IMG/VR virus record: IMGVR_UViG_3300042908_001304
Span: 1 to 64,000 of that record
Source: a virus
Strand: one strand, 5' to 3'
Length of the DNA stretch: 64,000 nt
The translations under genes were made by a program, and so were the position numbers. Each line of letters opens with the position of its first letter. Position 1 is the first letter of the stretch. Positions 25,214 to 33,634 of the stretch are shown here, one piece after another. A model generated the notes under the pieces. It was not told the origin of the DNA. It was given only the letters and a program-made list of their open reading frames with translations, and made no database searches.

Positions 25214-27154
25214 TTAGCGCGTCCCGCGCAGGACGAACGCCGCGGTGGGGACGAGGGCCTGGGAGACCTCCTTCCACACGCCGTTCATGGAGTCGACCAG
25301 AAGCAGCGTGCCGTCCGCGGGCAGCGCGAGGCTGGCCATGTACGCCACCGTGCGCTCGCCGGCGCGGAAGTCCCGGAGGAACGCCGGGCCGCCGGTGGAC
25401 TTCTCGTAGCTGGCGATGATGGGGGCGAGGTAGGCCTCCATGGTCTGCACCGTCCACCCCTGCGGTGCGACGACGATGCCCACGTCGACGAGGAGGGCGA
25501 AGCCATTCTGTACGGAGGATGCGGGCAGCGTGGGGGTCTCGGTGGGGGTCTCGGTGGGGGTGGCCTTGACCACCTCGACGGGCTCGGCCCGCGCCACCAC
25601 GTCGAGTGCGACCGCTTGGGCCACCTCCTCCGTGGGCGTGGTCGGGCCGACGAGCGACAGGTCGAGGCCCTTGAGCGTCAGGGCACCGGGCCACGCCGCG
25701 CAGGCGCGCTCGACGTGGGACCACGCCACGCGCTGCAGGTCGAGGGCCGAGCCCACGATGGCGCGCAGATCCTTCGAGGAGATGGTGGTCTTGCCGTCGG
25801 CGAGCTCGCGCTCGATGGCCGCTTCGGCCACGGGGTAGTCGAAGCCTTGGTGCGCCACGGCGCGGGGGCCGGGGGGCGCGGTGGTGGCCCGCTCGGCGAC
25901 GATGGGGGTGCCGGCCTGTTCTGCGATGGCCTTGGCCTGCGCCAGCGCGGTGGCCATGGCCTCGGCGGTGGTCTGGGCCTCGGCGCGCCGGGCCTCCTCC
26001 TCTTCCTTGGCCTTCGCCTTCTCGGCGGCCGCGCGCTCGATAGCGCGCTGGGCCTCGACGACCTCCACGGCGGCGGAGTCCCAGCCCTCCAGCCACGCGG
26101 TGTCCTTGGCCGAGCCCTCCTTGTACGGGGACTCGCGCCCCTCCTCGGCGGCGTAGGCCGTGCGCCCATCGAGGCGGAAAGCGACCTCGTCGACCGTGGG
26201 GGCGGCCTTGACCGTGGGGGTCTCGACCTGTGCGGCCTCGTCGACCGCGGCGATTGCCGCCGCGAGGGCAGGGGCACCCGTCGGGATGCTGGAGGGGGTC
26301 GGGGGGGTGCCTTCGGCCTTGGCGAGGGCGGCCTTCTCGGCCCGGGCGCGGATGAGGTCTTGGAGCTTGGACATGGGGGTTTCTCCTGAGGCAGTGGGAA
26401 TGGTGGAGGCCTTGATACGGCCGATGTTGGCGAAGGGGGACGAGGGGTTGGCCTGGCCGCGCTGGCAGTGCGACAGGTACGGGCACCCGCCGAAGGCACT
26501 GCAGGCCTGGACGACGGCGGGGACCTTCGTCACCTCGAGGGTGGCCCACTCTGCCATGCGGTGGCTCAGGGGGACGATGGTCTCCGACCACACCTTGCGG
26601 GTGTGCCGGGTGTCGAGGACCGCGGAGACCTCGGCGGTCTGGGCGGTGGCCTTGTGGACCTGAAGGTGGGCCACCGACACAGCGTTGGGCTTGTAGGTGT
26701 TGAGCGCCCACACCGCGTAGGGCACCATCTGCAGGTCCGTGCGGAGCTCCTCCTCCGTCTTCGCCCACTTCCAGTCCCCGACCGTCTTGAAGTCGACGAT
26801 GCCCAGGGTGTGGGGCAGAGCGGTCAGGTCGACAAGGTCGATGAAGCCCAACAGGGGGACGGCGAGGCCGGTGTCCGTCGGGGACAGCTTGACCTCCTGC
26901 TCCGAGATGAGCCGACCGTTGCCGTGGCTGCGCGGGGGGTAGTGCCTGGTGAGGGCCGACGCACGGAGGTCGATGGGGGTCGTGCCGTGCTTGAGGTAGT
27001 CCTCCACCTGCTTGTGGATGGCGCTGCCCTCAATCAGGGCGCGGGTTGGCTCGGGCTTCGGCAGGTCCGACAGCTTCTCAAACCACCACTTGCGGGGGCA
27101 GAGCGCCGCCGTCTTGAGCTGGCTGGCGCTGGTGCGGTCATGGGTCTTGGGCAC
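25214..27154 (-). CDS. Cas4/RecB-like nuclease fused in frame to a C-terminal protein
   Basis: 646 residues from GTG 27154 (TAGTG overlap with the upstream stop). PD-(D/E)XK motifs: H47, D106, D121-x-K123. Cysteines C19, C218, C224 and C230 suit an iron-sulfur cluster as in Cas4/AddB nucleases, though spacing C-x5-C-x5-C is unusual. The frame then continues for about 400 residues: a Pro/Ala and coiled-coil linker, an ESPYKEG...AWLEGWDSA stretch (about 330-350) resembling RMF/CrpP-like domains, and a C-terminal domain I do not recognise. A strong SD with ATG at 26374 could also start a separate 386-residue protein. Confidence 0.75.
   Translation of the reverse strand: MPKTHDRTSASQLKTAALCPRKWWFEKLSDLPKPEPTRALIEGSAIHKQVEDYLKHGTTPIDLRASALTRHYPPRSHGNGRLISEQEVKLSPTDTGLAVPLLGFIDLVDLTALPHTLGIVDFKTVGDWKWAKTEEELRTDLQMVPYAVWALNTYKPNAVSVAHLQVHKATAQTAEVSAVLDTRHTRKVWSETIVPLSHRMAEWATLEVTKVPAVVQACSAFGGCPYLSHCQRGQANPSSPFANIGRIKASTIPTASGETPMSKLQDLIRARAEKAALAKAEGTPPTPSSIPTGAPALAAAIAAVDEAAQVETPTVKAAPTVDEVAFRLDGRTAYAAEEGRESPYKEGSAKDTAWLEGWDSAAVEVVEAQRAIERAAAEKAKAKEEEEARRAEAQTTAEAMATALAQAKAIAEQAGTPIVAERATTAPPGPRAVAHQGFDYPVAEAAIERELADGKTTISSKDLRAIVGSALDLQRVAWSHVERACAAWPGALTLKGLDLSLVGPTTPTEEVAQAVALDVVARAEPVEVVKATPTETPTETPTLPASSVQNGFALLVDVGIVVAPQGWTVQTMEAYLAPIIASYEKSTGGPAFLRDFRAGERTVAYMASLALPADGTLLLVDSMNGVWKEVSQALVPTAAFVLRGTR
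26374..26387 (-). promoter_or_regulatory. Internal ribosome binding site and ATG
   Basis: AGGAG (26387-26383) lies eight bases before ATG 26374, in frame with the nuclease gene, at residue 261. It would give a second, shorter product (MSKLQDLIRARAEK onward). Confidence 0.5.
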
Positions 27155-27573
27155 TAGGTCGCCTTGGCGGGGGTGGTGTGGGGGGTGGCGGGGGTGGTCG
27201 CGGGGAACAGCGGCACCTGTGCGCCGGGGCCCTCGGTCGGGGGGTCGACGAGGGGGTCGGGGGCCTGGGCCGCTGCGGGCGGCGACAGGCGCTCGAAGGC
27301 GTGCTGCAAGGCGACGCCGGGGCAGAGTGCAGAGTGGCTGATGATGCTGCCGTTCTGGTCGACGACCACCCACTTGCCGCCGAAGTGCTCGACGTTCGCG
27401 GCGTCGTCGTTGGTGGCGATGCGGAAGAGGTCGAGCAGGTGGCCGACCGTGCCCGGGTCGTTGAGGTCCGGCTCGGTGTTGGGATCAGCCGGACGGCGGT
27501 TGTCCTGGAGGTGCAGGCCGCCGCCGGCGTACCGCATGCCCGCGCGCCAGCGGAAGTGAGGGTTCTGAGTCAT
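27154..27573 (-). CDS. Hypothetical 139-residue protein
   Basis: ATG 27573 is preferred because the promoter at 27611 lies inside the longer frame. The middle (NVEHFGGKWVVVDQNGSIISHS) suggests a small beta domain; the C-terminal 45 residues are Pro/Ala/Thr-rich. It is the first gene of the nuclease-helicase operon. No family recognised. Confidence 0.5.
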   Translation of the reverse strand: MTQNPHFRWRAGMRYAGGGLHLQDNRRPADPNTEPDLNDPGTVGHLLDLFRIATNDDAANVEHFGGKWVVVDQNGSIISHSALCPGVALQHAFERLSPPAAAQAPDPLVDPPTEGPGAQVPLFPATTPATPHTTPAKAT

Positions 27574-27610
27574 CGTTCTGCTCCTCGTCTCGGTTCGGGG
27601 TGGTGCTCGT

Positions 27611-27638
27611 AGTGTATAGCGCTGACGGAAGGGGTCAA
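27611..27638 (-). promoter_or_regulatory. Sigma70-like promoter for nuclease-helicase operon
   Basis: On the minus strand TTGACC (27638-27633), a 16-base spacer, TACACT (27616-27611). ATG 27573 follows after about 37 bases. Confidence 0.6.
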
Positions 27639-27681
27639 GCACTTTGATGCAGACAGTGCAACTAAATAAGCAGGGGGCCTA

Positions 27682-30198
27682 TTAGTGAGCGGGGGCGTCT
27701 GGGGCTGGGCGCGCGGTGGCTTGGGCGACGTGCACGCCGAGGGTCTGCGGCACCTCGTAGAGGGCGGGCCAGTTCCGGGCCCCGCCGCCGGCGCGCTCCT
27801 GCTTGTGGCCCTTCGACACCATGCGCTGCGTGAGGCGGCGCTGGGAGGGGACGAAGCGCTCGCCGTTGCGCTCGCACCACGACTTGAACAGGGTGTAGAG
27901 GCGCTCGTTGGTGATGGGCTTCGACGCCGAGGTGGGCGGGGTGTCGGTGATGCGGTCGTCGAGGAACTGCGCCACCACGTCGCCGGCGAGGCGGACCTCG
28001 GCGGCCGCGTCCTGCATCGCCTGCGGGATGGCGAGCCCTTGGCGGCGGTAGGCGTCGAAGCCGTCGACCAGCCAGCGGATGATGCCAGGCCCCTCGGCCC
28101 GCAGGGTGTCGCGCAGGGACAGGTCAGGGTTGTCGCGGAAGCTGCGGTTGAAGGGGATGAGGACGAAGCGACGCCGCATCGCCGGGTCGGAGACGTCAAT
28201 CTCGTAGCCGGGGTTGGCCGAGAAGAAGAGCGTGAACTGCCCCTTGTACTCGAAGAAGTTCTCCCTCATCAGCCGCGCGCGGATGGGGTCCTCACCCGTG
28301 CAGGTCTTCAGGATGGCGGAGTCCATGCGGCGGTTCTGCGGGAGCTCCTCGGGGAAGACGAAGCGACGCCCCGCCCACGAGGCCAGGTCGACCGGGACCG
28401 CCGGGTCGCCGTGGCGCTCGATGAAGGTCTCCGCCTTCGCCGAGGTCGTGTACTCCGGGCCGAGGGCGTCGGAGATGGCGCGCTGCAGGACACCTTTGCC
28501 GTTGCCGCCGTCGCCCTGCATGAAGAACATCTTCTGCTCGCGGCAGTACCCCGACATGGCGTAGCCCAGGGCGCGCTGGAGGAAGGCCGCGTGCTCGGCG
28601 TTGCCGTCCATCACCTCGAGGATGAAGCGCTCGAAGCGAGGGCACCGGGCCTTGGGGTCGTAGGGCGGCATTGACGGCGGCGTCGCCCGGGTGAGGTAGT
28701 CCTCGCGCCGCGGCGCGCGGGGGACGATGGGGACGGCGGGGTCGAGGGGCAGGTGGAGGGTCTGGCCACCCGTGTTGATGACGCCGGGCAGCTGGTCGAA
28801 GACCTCGGCCGAGCCGCCTACCTCGGGGAAGCCGCCCATGCGCGCTACGTCCACCATCTCCCGGAGGCCCGAGGCGCTGGCCGCGTGGCGGTAGTTGGCC
28901 ATGCGCTGCTTCAGGGGGGTCAGCGACATGGCGTTGGACACCTCGACACGGTGCACGTCGGCTACGCGGTGGGCCAGGTGGAAGACGTCGTTGGCCACGG
29001 TGGGGGACAGGTGCCAGTGTCCGCGGGTGGGGGACCACGTCGCCCACTCCTTCCTCTCCAGTGCCCAGCGGTAGTTGCCCTGCATCAAGGCGACGAGGGA
29101 CCGGGCGTTCTCGATGCCCGTGCCGTCGGACTGCGGCGCGGCGGGGGGCGGGGGGTCTTCGTCCTGGACGAGGGGCGGGGGCGCGTCGGCGGTGCGGGCG
29201 AGGGCCCGGGCTACCGCGGCGTGGGGGGCGGCGGGCTCGCTGGGGCCGGTCGGGGTGCTCGAGGAGGCCTCGTCCCACCAGGTGATGTCGCACTTCGAAC
29301 AGTGCAGGTATCGCTGGTGCACGGTCTCGAAGCGGCCGTTGGCGCCGAGACGGCGGACGGGCTTGGCGGAGACGAAGGCCGATGGGTGCTGGTCAGGGTG
29401 CTCGGGGTTGATGCACCGGGTTTTTTGCTTGGCGCCGGGCTCGGGGTGCAGGTCGACGAGCTCGGGATAGTCGACGAAGCGGACGTCCACGGTGCGGGCC
29501 GGGGAGGTGGCCGCGGCGACGGCCTGCTGGGTGGCAGGGTCGGCGCGGAGCCGAGCCTCGGCCCACTGGGACATGGCGTCGAGGGTGTGGGTCGGCCCGT
29601 TGAAGTAGGCGATGGTCTGGTGTCGGCCCTCGTGGAGGCCGCCGGGAAGGCGCATGCGGCGGGAGGGGTCGGTCAGGCGACGGTCGGCGTCGGGGCCGAG
29701 GGCGACGGCGAGGGCCGTCTGGGTGGCGCGCCACCGGGTGAGGTCGTGGGCGTTGCGGGGGTCGACGGGGGGGTCAACCTGCCAATAGGCGTGCACCGAC
29801 TTCCCCGGGGCGGCGTGGCGAGGGTCACCCGACAGGACCAGCATGGTGGGGTGAGGGATGCGGCCTCGGTCGACGAGGGTGGCGATGTGGCGGAGCTGCT
29901 CGTCGACACGGGCGGCGCACCAGAGGGGGTCTTGTTTCTGCTCGAGCGTGCCCTCGGGGTCGACCTCGGCGAAGCAGAAGGGCATGGCCACGACGTGGGC
30001 GGACGCGGCGCCCTCGCCCGTAGGACCGAAGGAGTGGTCGGCGAGGAATCGGGCCGGCGTCCAGTAGTGACCGCGGGCGCCGGGGATGTGGCCGTGCCAG
30101 TGCGACTGGTCCGGGGGCGGGGTGTAGTCGAGGTCCTCGTCCGTGAAGTCGCCGAAGTCGGGCGCTTCGTGCAGGCCGACGGGGAGAGGGAGGGGCAT
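27682..30198 (-). CDS. Primase-helicase (AEP-like primase plus SF3/D5-type helicase)
   Basis: 838 residues from ATG 30198, behind GAGGTCCCC. The N-terminal part fits an archaeo-eukaryotic primase: E78-x-D80 (FAEVDPEG), GKSVHAYW (H136), and DPSRRMRLPG (177-186). A zinc-finger-like segment (CINPEHPDQHPSA, later HCSKC) follows near 265-310. The C-terminal part has Walker A GDGGNGKG (about 560-568) and a D5-like layout (FFSANPGYEI, RRRFVLIPF). Such proteins prime and unwind at phage origins. It reads away from the repeat-rich region 30403-31113, which is a natural origin candidate. Confidence 0.88.
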   Translation of the reverse strand: MPLPLPVGLHEAPDFGDFTDEDLDYTPPPDQSHWHGHIPGARGHYWTPARFLADHSFGPTGEGAASAHVVAMPFCFAEVDPEGTLEQKQDPLWCAARVDEQLRHIATLVDRGRIPHPTMLVLSGDPRHAAPGKSVHAYWQVDPPVDPRNAHDLTRWRATQTALAVALGPDADRRLTDPSRRMRLPGGLHEGRHQTIAYFNGPTHTLDAMSQWAEARLRADPATQQAVAAATSPARTVDVRFVDYPELVDLHPEPGAKQKTRCINPEHPDQHPSAFVSAKPVRRLGANGRFETVHQRYLHCSKCDITWWDEASSSTPTGPSEPAAPHAAVARALARTADAPPPLVQDEDPPPPAAPQSDGTGIENARSLVALMQGNYRWALERKEWATWSPTRGHWHLSPTVANDVFHLAHRVADVHRVEVSNAMSLTPLKQRMANYRHAASASGLREMVDVARMGGFPEVGGSAEVFDQLPGVINTGGQTLHLPLDPAVPIVPRAPRREDYLTRATPPSMPPYDPKARCPRFERFILEVMDGNAEHAAFLQRALGYAMSGYCREQKMFFMQGDGGNGKGVLQRAISDALGPEYTTSAKAETFIERHGDPAVPVDLASWAGRRFVFPEELPQNRRMDSAILKTCTGEDPIRARLMRENFFEYKGQFTLFFSANPGYEIDVSDPAMRRRFVLIPFNRSFRDNPDLSLRDTLRAEGPGIIRWLVDGFDAYRRQGLAIPQAMQDAAAEVRLAGDVVAQFLDDRITDTPPTSASKPITNERLYTLFKSWCERNGERFVPSQRRLTQRMVSKGHKQERAGGGARNWPALYEVPQTLGVHVAQATARPAPDAPAH

Positions 30199-30264
30199 GG
30201 GGACCTCGAGCGGCGGGGACAGGGCGCCGGGCCCCCCACCACCTGCAATGGCGGAGGGCCGGCG

Positions 30265-30282
30265 GGGGCCACCGTTGGCCCC
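30265..30282 (-). other. Perfect hairpin in primase leader
   Basis: GGGGCC 30265-30270 and GGCCCC 30277-30282 enclose ACCGTT. It lies 67 bases before the primase start and may control its translation. Confidence 0.4.
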
Positions 30283-30666
30283 TGAACCTGTAGTGAGCAG
30301 GGTGTGCGCAGGGGTTGCAGGCCCCGAGGAGAGGAACCTACCACACATTCGCGTGGCGTGGGAGTGGCGTGGGGGTGAGGGTGGAGAAATAAGTGCCCCC
30401 ACCCAGGCCCCCGACCCGTCGCCTATTTAGCGGGTGTGCCCAGCCTCGGATAGGAGGGCTCGCATTTAGGCGAGGGCGACGGGGCCGGGCGCCTAAATAG
30501 GCGCTGCGTAAGCCTCGGGGGTGGCATCGGAGAGGGTGTCGCGGGGCCCGCCGGCAGGCCGAAACACCCACACTGGGGGGTGGTGGGCACGTCGTCGTGA
30601 CAAGAAGTGCGTGGAAATAGGGAAAACGACAGTTTGGCGGCCGATTGTGCACTTGTTGGGTGGGGT

Positions 30667-30891
30667 GTTGCACTTCCTTTTAGGGCTTTCTGTAGTTTGG
30701 AGGCCGTTTGTGCACTTGTTACGCTTCTTTCGGGGTATGAACGCGCATACGAGAGTGATTGACATGTCAAGTGTAACCCTCATGTAGTACATCACATGTG
30801 AGGTGTATACGGCCGTGTCATACCCCCAAAGAAGCGTAACAAGTGAACAGTTGGCCTCAAACCTACCGAAAGCCCTATACCGAAGTGCAAC
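30667..30891. repeat. 74-bp inverted repeat with palindromic spacer
   Basis: Arms 30667-30740 and 30818-30891 match without gaps at 63 of 74 positions. The 77-base spacer holds TTGACATGTCAA (a perfect palindrome) and TCACATGTGA. A partial third copy of the arm (AGTTTGGCGGCC to GTGCACTTGTT) lies at 30631-30657, 63 bases upstream of the equivalent sequence in the left arm. Confidence 0.85.
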
Positions 30892-31077
30892 ACGAAGTGA
30901 CACACCCTATTTGGCTGTTCGGCGGGGGCGGCCGCGCCTATTTAGGCCTCCGGGATGAAGGCGTCCCCGCTTATTTAGGCGGCCCTCGATAGCGCCTATT
31001 TAGGCCACGGGGTGAGGGCGTCTGGGCATCGCCTAAATAGGCAAGGTGCGGAGTGTTGCAGACCCTGCTACGAGGTG

Positions 31078-31107
31078 TTGACGGCCACCCCGGCGGCGGA
31101 GTAGGCT
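31078..31107 (+). promoter_or_regulatory. Promoter before 31114 gene, leaderless
   Basis: TTGACG 31078-31083, an 18-base spacer, TAGGCT 31102-31107, then six bases to ATG 31114. Confidence 0.5.
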
Positions 31108-31113
31108 GTCGAC

Positions 31114-31710
31114 ATGCCCCGAGTGCTGAACAGGCGAGCCACGTTGGACGACCGAGCCAAGCTCGAGACCATTGTTCGTGAGCAGGGCTGGTCGATTGCC
31201 ACGATGAACCGCGCGGCGGCGGAGATTGGTCTCCACCCGCGCACGATCCGACGCATCTGGAACAGCACCGTGCGCTACGTCGCCGGCGGCGAGTCCGTTG
31301 GCGACTGGGTACGGAACAAGCGGGACGAGCAGCTGGCTCGGCTCGAGTATATAAGCGCCAAGGCGACGGCCGCGGGCGATTTCTCCGCCGCCGCGAAGGT
31401 CGAGATGGTCTACGCCCAGGTGGCGGGGACCTTGTCGCCCACGAAAATCCTGCACTCGGGCGCCGTTTCGGTCACGCACAGCGCCGCGGTGGCCGCGGTG
31501 TCGAAGATGAGCCACGACGAGCTCCGCCTGGCGGTCTACCAAGGCAACGAGCAGCCCCTGGAGGTGCTCGAGGCGGCCTTTGAGGCCGTTGGGGAGGCCA
31601 AGGAGGCCTCGGAGGTGCTCCCGGCGGCCCCTGAGGTGCCCCCGGCGGTGGCCAGGGCCCTCGCGAGGCTCAGCGCGGGTCGGGGAGGGTCCGGATCAAG
31701 CGCCGGATGA
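31114..31710 (+). CDS. HTH protein, small-terminase-like candidate
   Basis: 198 residues. Residues about 20-50 (GWSIATMNRAAAEIGLHPRTIRRIW) form a helix-turn-helix. The next 50 residues (RNKRDEQLARLEYISAKATAAGDFSAAAKVEMVYAQVAG) have the helical repeat found in small terminase subunits that oligomerise on pac or cos sites. It is alone on the plus strand beside the origin region, 10 kb from the large terminase. A plain transcription factor or replication initiator is equally possible. Confidence 0.5.
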   Translation: MPRVLNRRATLDDRAKLETIVREQGWSIATMNRAAAEIGLHPRTIRRIWNSTVRYVAGGESVGDWVRNKRDEQLARLEYISAKATAAGDFSAAAKVEMVYAQVAGTLSPTKILHSGAVSVTHSAAVAAVSKMSHDELRLAVYQGNEQPLEVLEAAFEAVGEAKEASEVLPAAPEVPPAVARALARLSAGRGGSGSSAG

Positions 31711-32089
31711 CCTCGCTGTTGTTGGTTCCCTCCCGTTTGGCCGCCGCCACGAGGCGCTCCCGCTCCTCGGGCAGTAGGCGAACCGCCACGAGGGGCGTTC
31801 CGCCCGGCGTCGACACGCCGTCGAGGCGCACGGTGCGGGGGTTTGGGGCGGGCGAGCCGTCCCGAGGTTGCGAGCCGGCGAGGAAGAGCAGGCTGGGGTC
31901 CACCGCGAGGACCTCGAGCGCCTCGCCGAGGCTCAGGTCGAGGCGCAGGTCCTCGACGGGGTCGGCGTGCTTGTGGATGGCCAGCCCTTGGGCGTGGGCG
32001 TGCTCGAGCGCCTCGCGGAGGCCGAGCCCGAGGGGCCTGGCGAAGGCCACGAGGGCGGAGACGGGGATGGCGGAAGAGGACGCGGGCAT
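31670..32089 (-). CDS. Protein with C-terminal ribbon-helix-helix domain
   Basis: 139 residues from ATG 32089, behind AGGAGTAGTC. The last 40 residues (LVAVRLLPEERERLVAAAKREGTNNSEVIRRLIRTL in outline) fit a ribbon-helix-helix DNA-binding fold. The N-terminal 95 residues are helical and unassigned. It is the final gene of the minus block and overlaps the end of the convergent 31114 gene by 41 bases. Probably a regulator. Confidence 0.6.
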   Translation of the reverse strand: MPASSSAIPVSALVAFARPLGLGLREALEHAHAQGLAIHKHADPVEDLRLDLSLGEALEVLAVDPSLLFLAGSQPRDGSPAPNPRTVRLDGVSTPGGTPLVAVRLLPEERERLVAAAKREGTNNSEVIRRLIRTLPDPR

Positions 32090-32091
32090 GA

Positions 32092-32472
32092 CTACTCCTG
32101 AGGGGTTGGGGTGGGGGAGGGCGTGGTGGGGCGACCGTGGCGGGCGGGCCGTCCCGAGGTTGCGACCGCCGCCGCGGCCAGGTGGGCCTCGACGGTGAGC
32201 ACCGCCCAGCCTTCGAACAGGTCGAGGAAGGTGACCCGCCGGTAGCGGGGGTTCCGCAGCTTGCGCGTCAGCCAGGCACGGGGGGGCACCTGGCCGGCGT
32301 CGAGTTGCTCGCCCACCTCCTCGACGAGCGCCTCGACCATGTTGCGGGCCGTGATCCTGGCGAGGGCGTAGCCCGGGTCGGGCGCACCGAAGCGCACCAG
32401 GCGCGACCGGGCCCGGGCGACGTCCGGCCGACGTTGGACCTGCTCGAGCAGGGCGACCGTGGCGGGGCTCAC
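32092..32472 (-). CDS. Hypothetical 126-residue protein
   Basis: GTG 32472 overlaps the upstream stop (GTGA). Helical and Arg-rich (QRRPDVARARSRLVRF, WLTRKLRNPRYRRVTF), with a Pro/Thr-rich tail. It may bind nucleic acid; no family recognised. Confidence 0.5.
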   Translation of the reverse strand: MSPATVALLEQVQRRPDVARARSRLVRFGAPDPGYALARITARNMVEALVEEVGEQLDAGQVPPRAWLTRKLRNPRYRRVTFLDLFEGWAVLTVEAHLAAAAVATSGRPARHGRPTTPSPTPTPQE

Positions 32473-32780
32473 GGGGCACCCTCGGCAGCGTCGAGGCACA
32501 GGGCGCAGGTCGAGCAGAGCACCATGCTGTACATGAGCTCCCCGGTGTCGGCGGTGAAGTGCGCGCGGTAGTCGTGGCCGGACCACCGGACCACCGGCAG
32601 GTCGAGCCAGTCAGGCGCGAGGCGGAGCCGGGCCGCCCGCAGGTGGGCCTCGAGGTACTCGGGCGACTCGGCGCCCAGCCGGGCCAGCAGTCGCCCGGCG
32701 TAGCGGTACACGCTGCGCTTGTGGGCACGCTTGCCCTCGTCGACCTGGTCCTGCGTCAGGAGGGGGCGGGCGGGGCTCAC
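32469..32780 (-). CDS. Hypothetical 103-residue protein with C-terminal cysteines
   Basis: GTG 32780 start. The C-terminus (VLCSTCALCLDAAEG) carries CSTC and CALC, a compact cysteine cluster that could hold zinc. The middle contains WSGHDYRAHF. Coupled by GTGA overlaps on both sides. Confidence 0.5.
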   Translation of the reverse strand: MSPARPLLTQDQVDEGKRAHKRSVYRYAGRLLARLGAESPEYLEAHLRAARLRLAPDWLDLPVVRWSGHDYRAHFTADTGELMYSMVLCSTCALCLDAAEGAP

Positions 32781-33019
32781 GGGCGCCACACAGTGCCCCG
32801 GCGGGGGGGCTGGGGGTGGTCGAGCATGGACCCGCACAGGTCGGGCTGGCCCGCGCGCTTGCAGGCGAGCTCGTACAGGTCGACGTAGTGGGCGAAGGCA
32901 CCGGAGGCCTCGGCCATCTCGTCCTCGTGCCCGTCCTCCTTCGCGAGGGCGAGCGCGCCGGCCCACTGCTGGGCGGCGTCCCGCAGGCGGTTGAGAACCC
33001 GCGCCTCGTCGGGGGTCAC
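32777..33019 (-). CDS. Hypothetical 80-residue protein
   Basis: GTG 33019 in GTGA overlap. Helical (TPDEARVLNRLRDAAQQWAGAL), with a Cys-containing C-terminal half. Unknown function. Confidence 0.45.
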   Translation of the reverse strand: MTPDEARVLNRLRDAAQQWAGALALAKEDGHEDEMAEASGAFAHYVDLYELACKRAGQPDLCGSMLDHPQPPRRGTVWRP

Positions 33020-33315
33020 TGGGACACCTCCCGTGCGTCTGCGACCCTCGAGGGGTGCTCGCGGTCCAGCACCGGGTATCCGCCCCACCCGCCGCCGAGG
33101 CTGGAGGGGGAGCCGATTCGAGTTGATTGGCACGGTCGACCGGGGCGCGCACCGCACGTCGGGCAGTCGACGGCGCGGCGCTGCTTCTGGGTGAGGCGGG
33201 CGGGGCGGTCCATGATGTTCTCCGAGGGGGCGGGGTGGATGGGCGTGTGCCACGTCGGCGTGGGCTCGCCGGCCTCGGCGGCGAACACGGCGATCAGCGA
33301 TGCGTCGCGGGTCAC
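33016..33315 (-). CDS. Small zinc-finger protein (CPTCGARPGRPC)
   Basis: 99 residues from GTG 33315; ATG 33213, with GGAGAACATC before it, is a strong alternative start giving 65 residues. CPTCGARPGRPC with a later His-Pro is a zinc-finger type common in actinobacteria and their phages. Function unknown, perhaps nucleic-acid or protein binding. Confidence 0.55.
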   Translation of the reverse strand: MTRDASLIAVFAAEAGEPTPTWHTPIHPAPSENIMDRPARLTQKQRRAVDCPTCGARPGRPCQSTRIGSPSSLGGGWGGYPVLDREHPSRVADAREVSQ

Positions 33316-33545
33316 GAGGCGGCCCGCGTGCCGAGGCGGTCCATGAGCGCGGCGACGGCGTCCCGCTTCGACGTGTAGGCGTCCTGCGGCTCAGACTCGC
33401 GGCGGTTCTGCCACGCTTCCGCGTCCGTCCGCATGTAGACCCAGCGGTTGACACCTCGGACCTCGCCGTGGTCGTGGAACACGCGCCACGTCGTGCCAGA
33501 CGCGCAGTCGTGGTGCTCGTAGAGGCCGGCGGATAGGCGGTTCAC
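33312..33545 (-). CDS. Hypothetical 77-residue protein
   Basis: GTG 33545. A small beta-type core (GTTWRVFHDHGEVRGVNRWVYM) precedes a helical tail. Coupled on both sides by overlaps. Not recognised. Confidence 0.45.
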   Translation of the reverse strand: MNRLSAGLYEHHDCASGTTWRVFHDHGEVRGVNRWVYMRTDAEAWQNRRESEPQDAYTSKRDAVAALMDRLGTRAAS

Positions 33546-33634
33546 GGGCGCACCGACGTGAGGGCGGCGAGCGCCGTCTCGAAGGCTTCGCCGGCCGCCT
33601 CGAAGGCTTCCTTGGCCCAGTAGGCCGCGCTCAC
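33542..33634 (-). CDS. 30-residue peptide
   Basis: GTG 33634 to the TGA at 33542, with GTGA overlaps on both sides. It is one amphipathic helix (AAYWAKEAFEAAGEAFETALAA). The continuous overlap pattern is the only support. Confidence 0.3.
   Translation of the reverse strand: MSAAYWAKEAFEAAGEAFETALAALTSVRP

Larger units (their letters stand above)
30403..31113. other. Gene-free divergent region, candidate replication origin
   Basis: No credible gene lies between the primase-helicase and the plus-strand gene at 31114. Perfect GCCTAWWTAGGC sites lie at 30491-30502, 30936-30947, 30994-31005 and 31031-31042, with partial copies at 30421, 30462 and 30971. A 74-bp inverted repeat fills the centre. 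Local sequence is AT-richer than the flanks. Position next to the primase supports an origin, with a divergent promoter or transcription-control region as the alternative. Confidence 0.55.

Noticed and set aside
24548-26389. Plus-strand open frame of 613 codons
   Set aside because: Opposite the helicase and nuclease genes, with low-complexity Gly/Leu/Arg content and no motif.
30667-30891. Insertion sequence ends
   Set aside because: The inverted arms enclose only 77 bases, no transposase gene, and no target duplication is visible.
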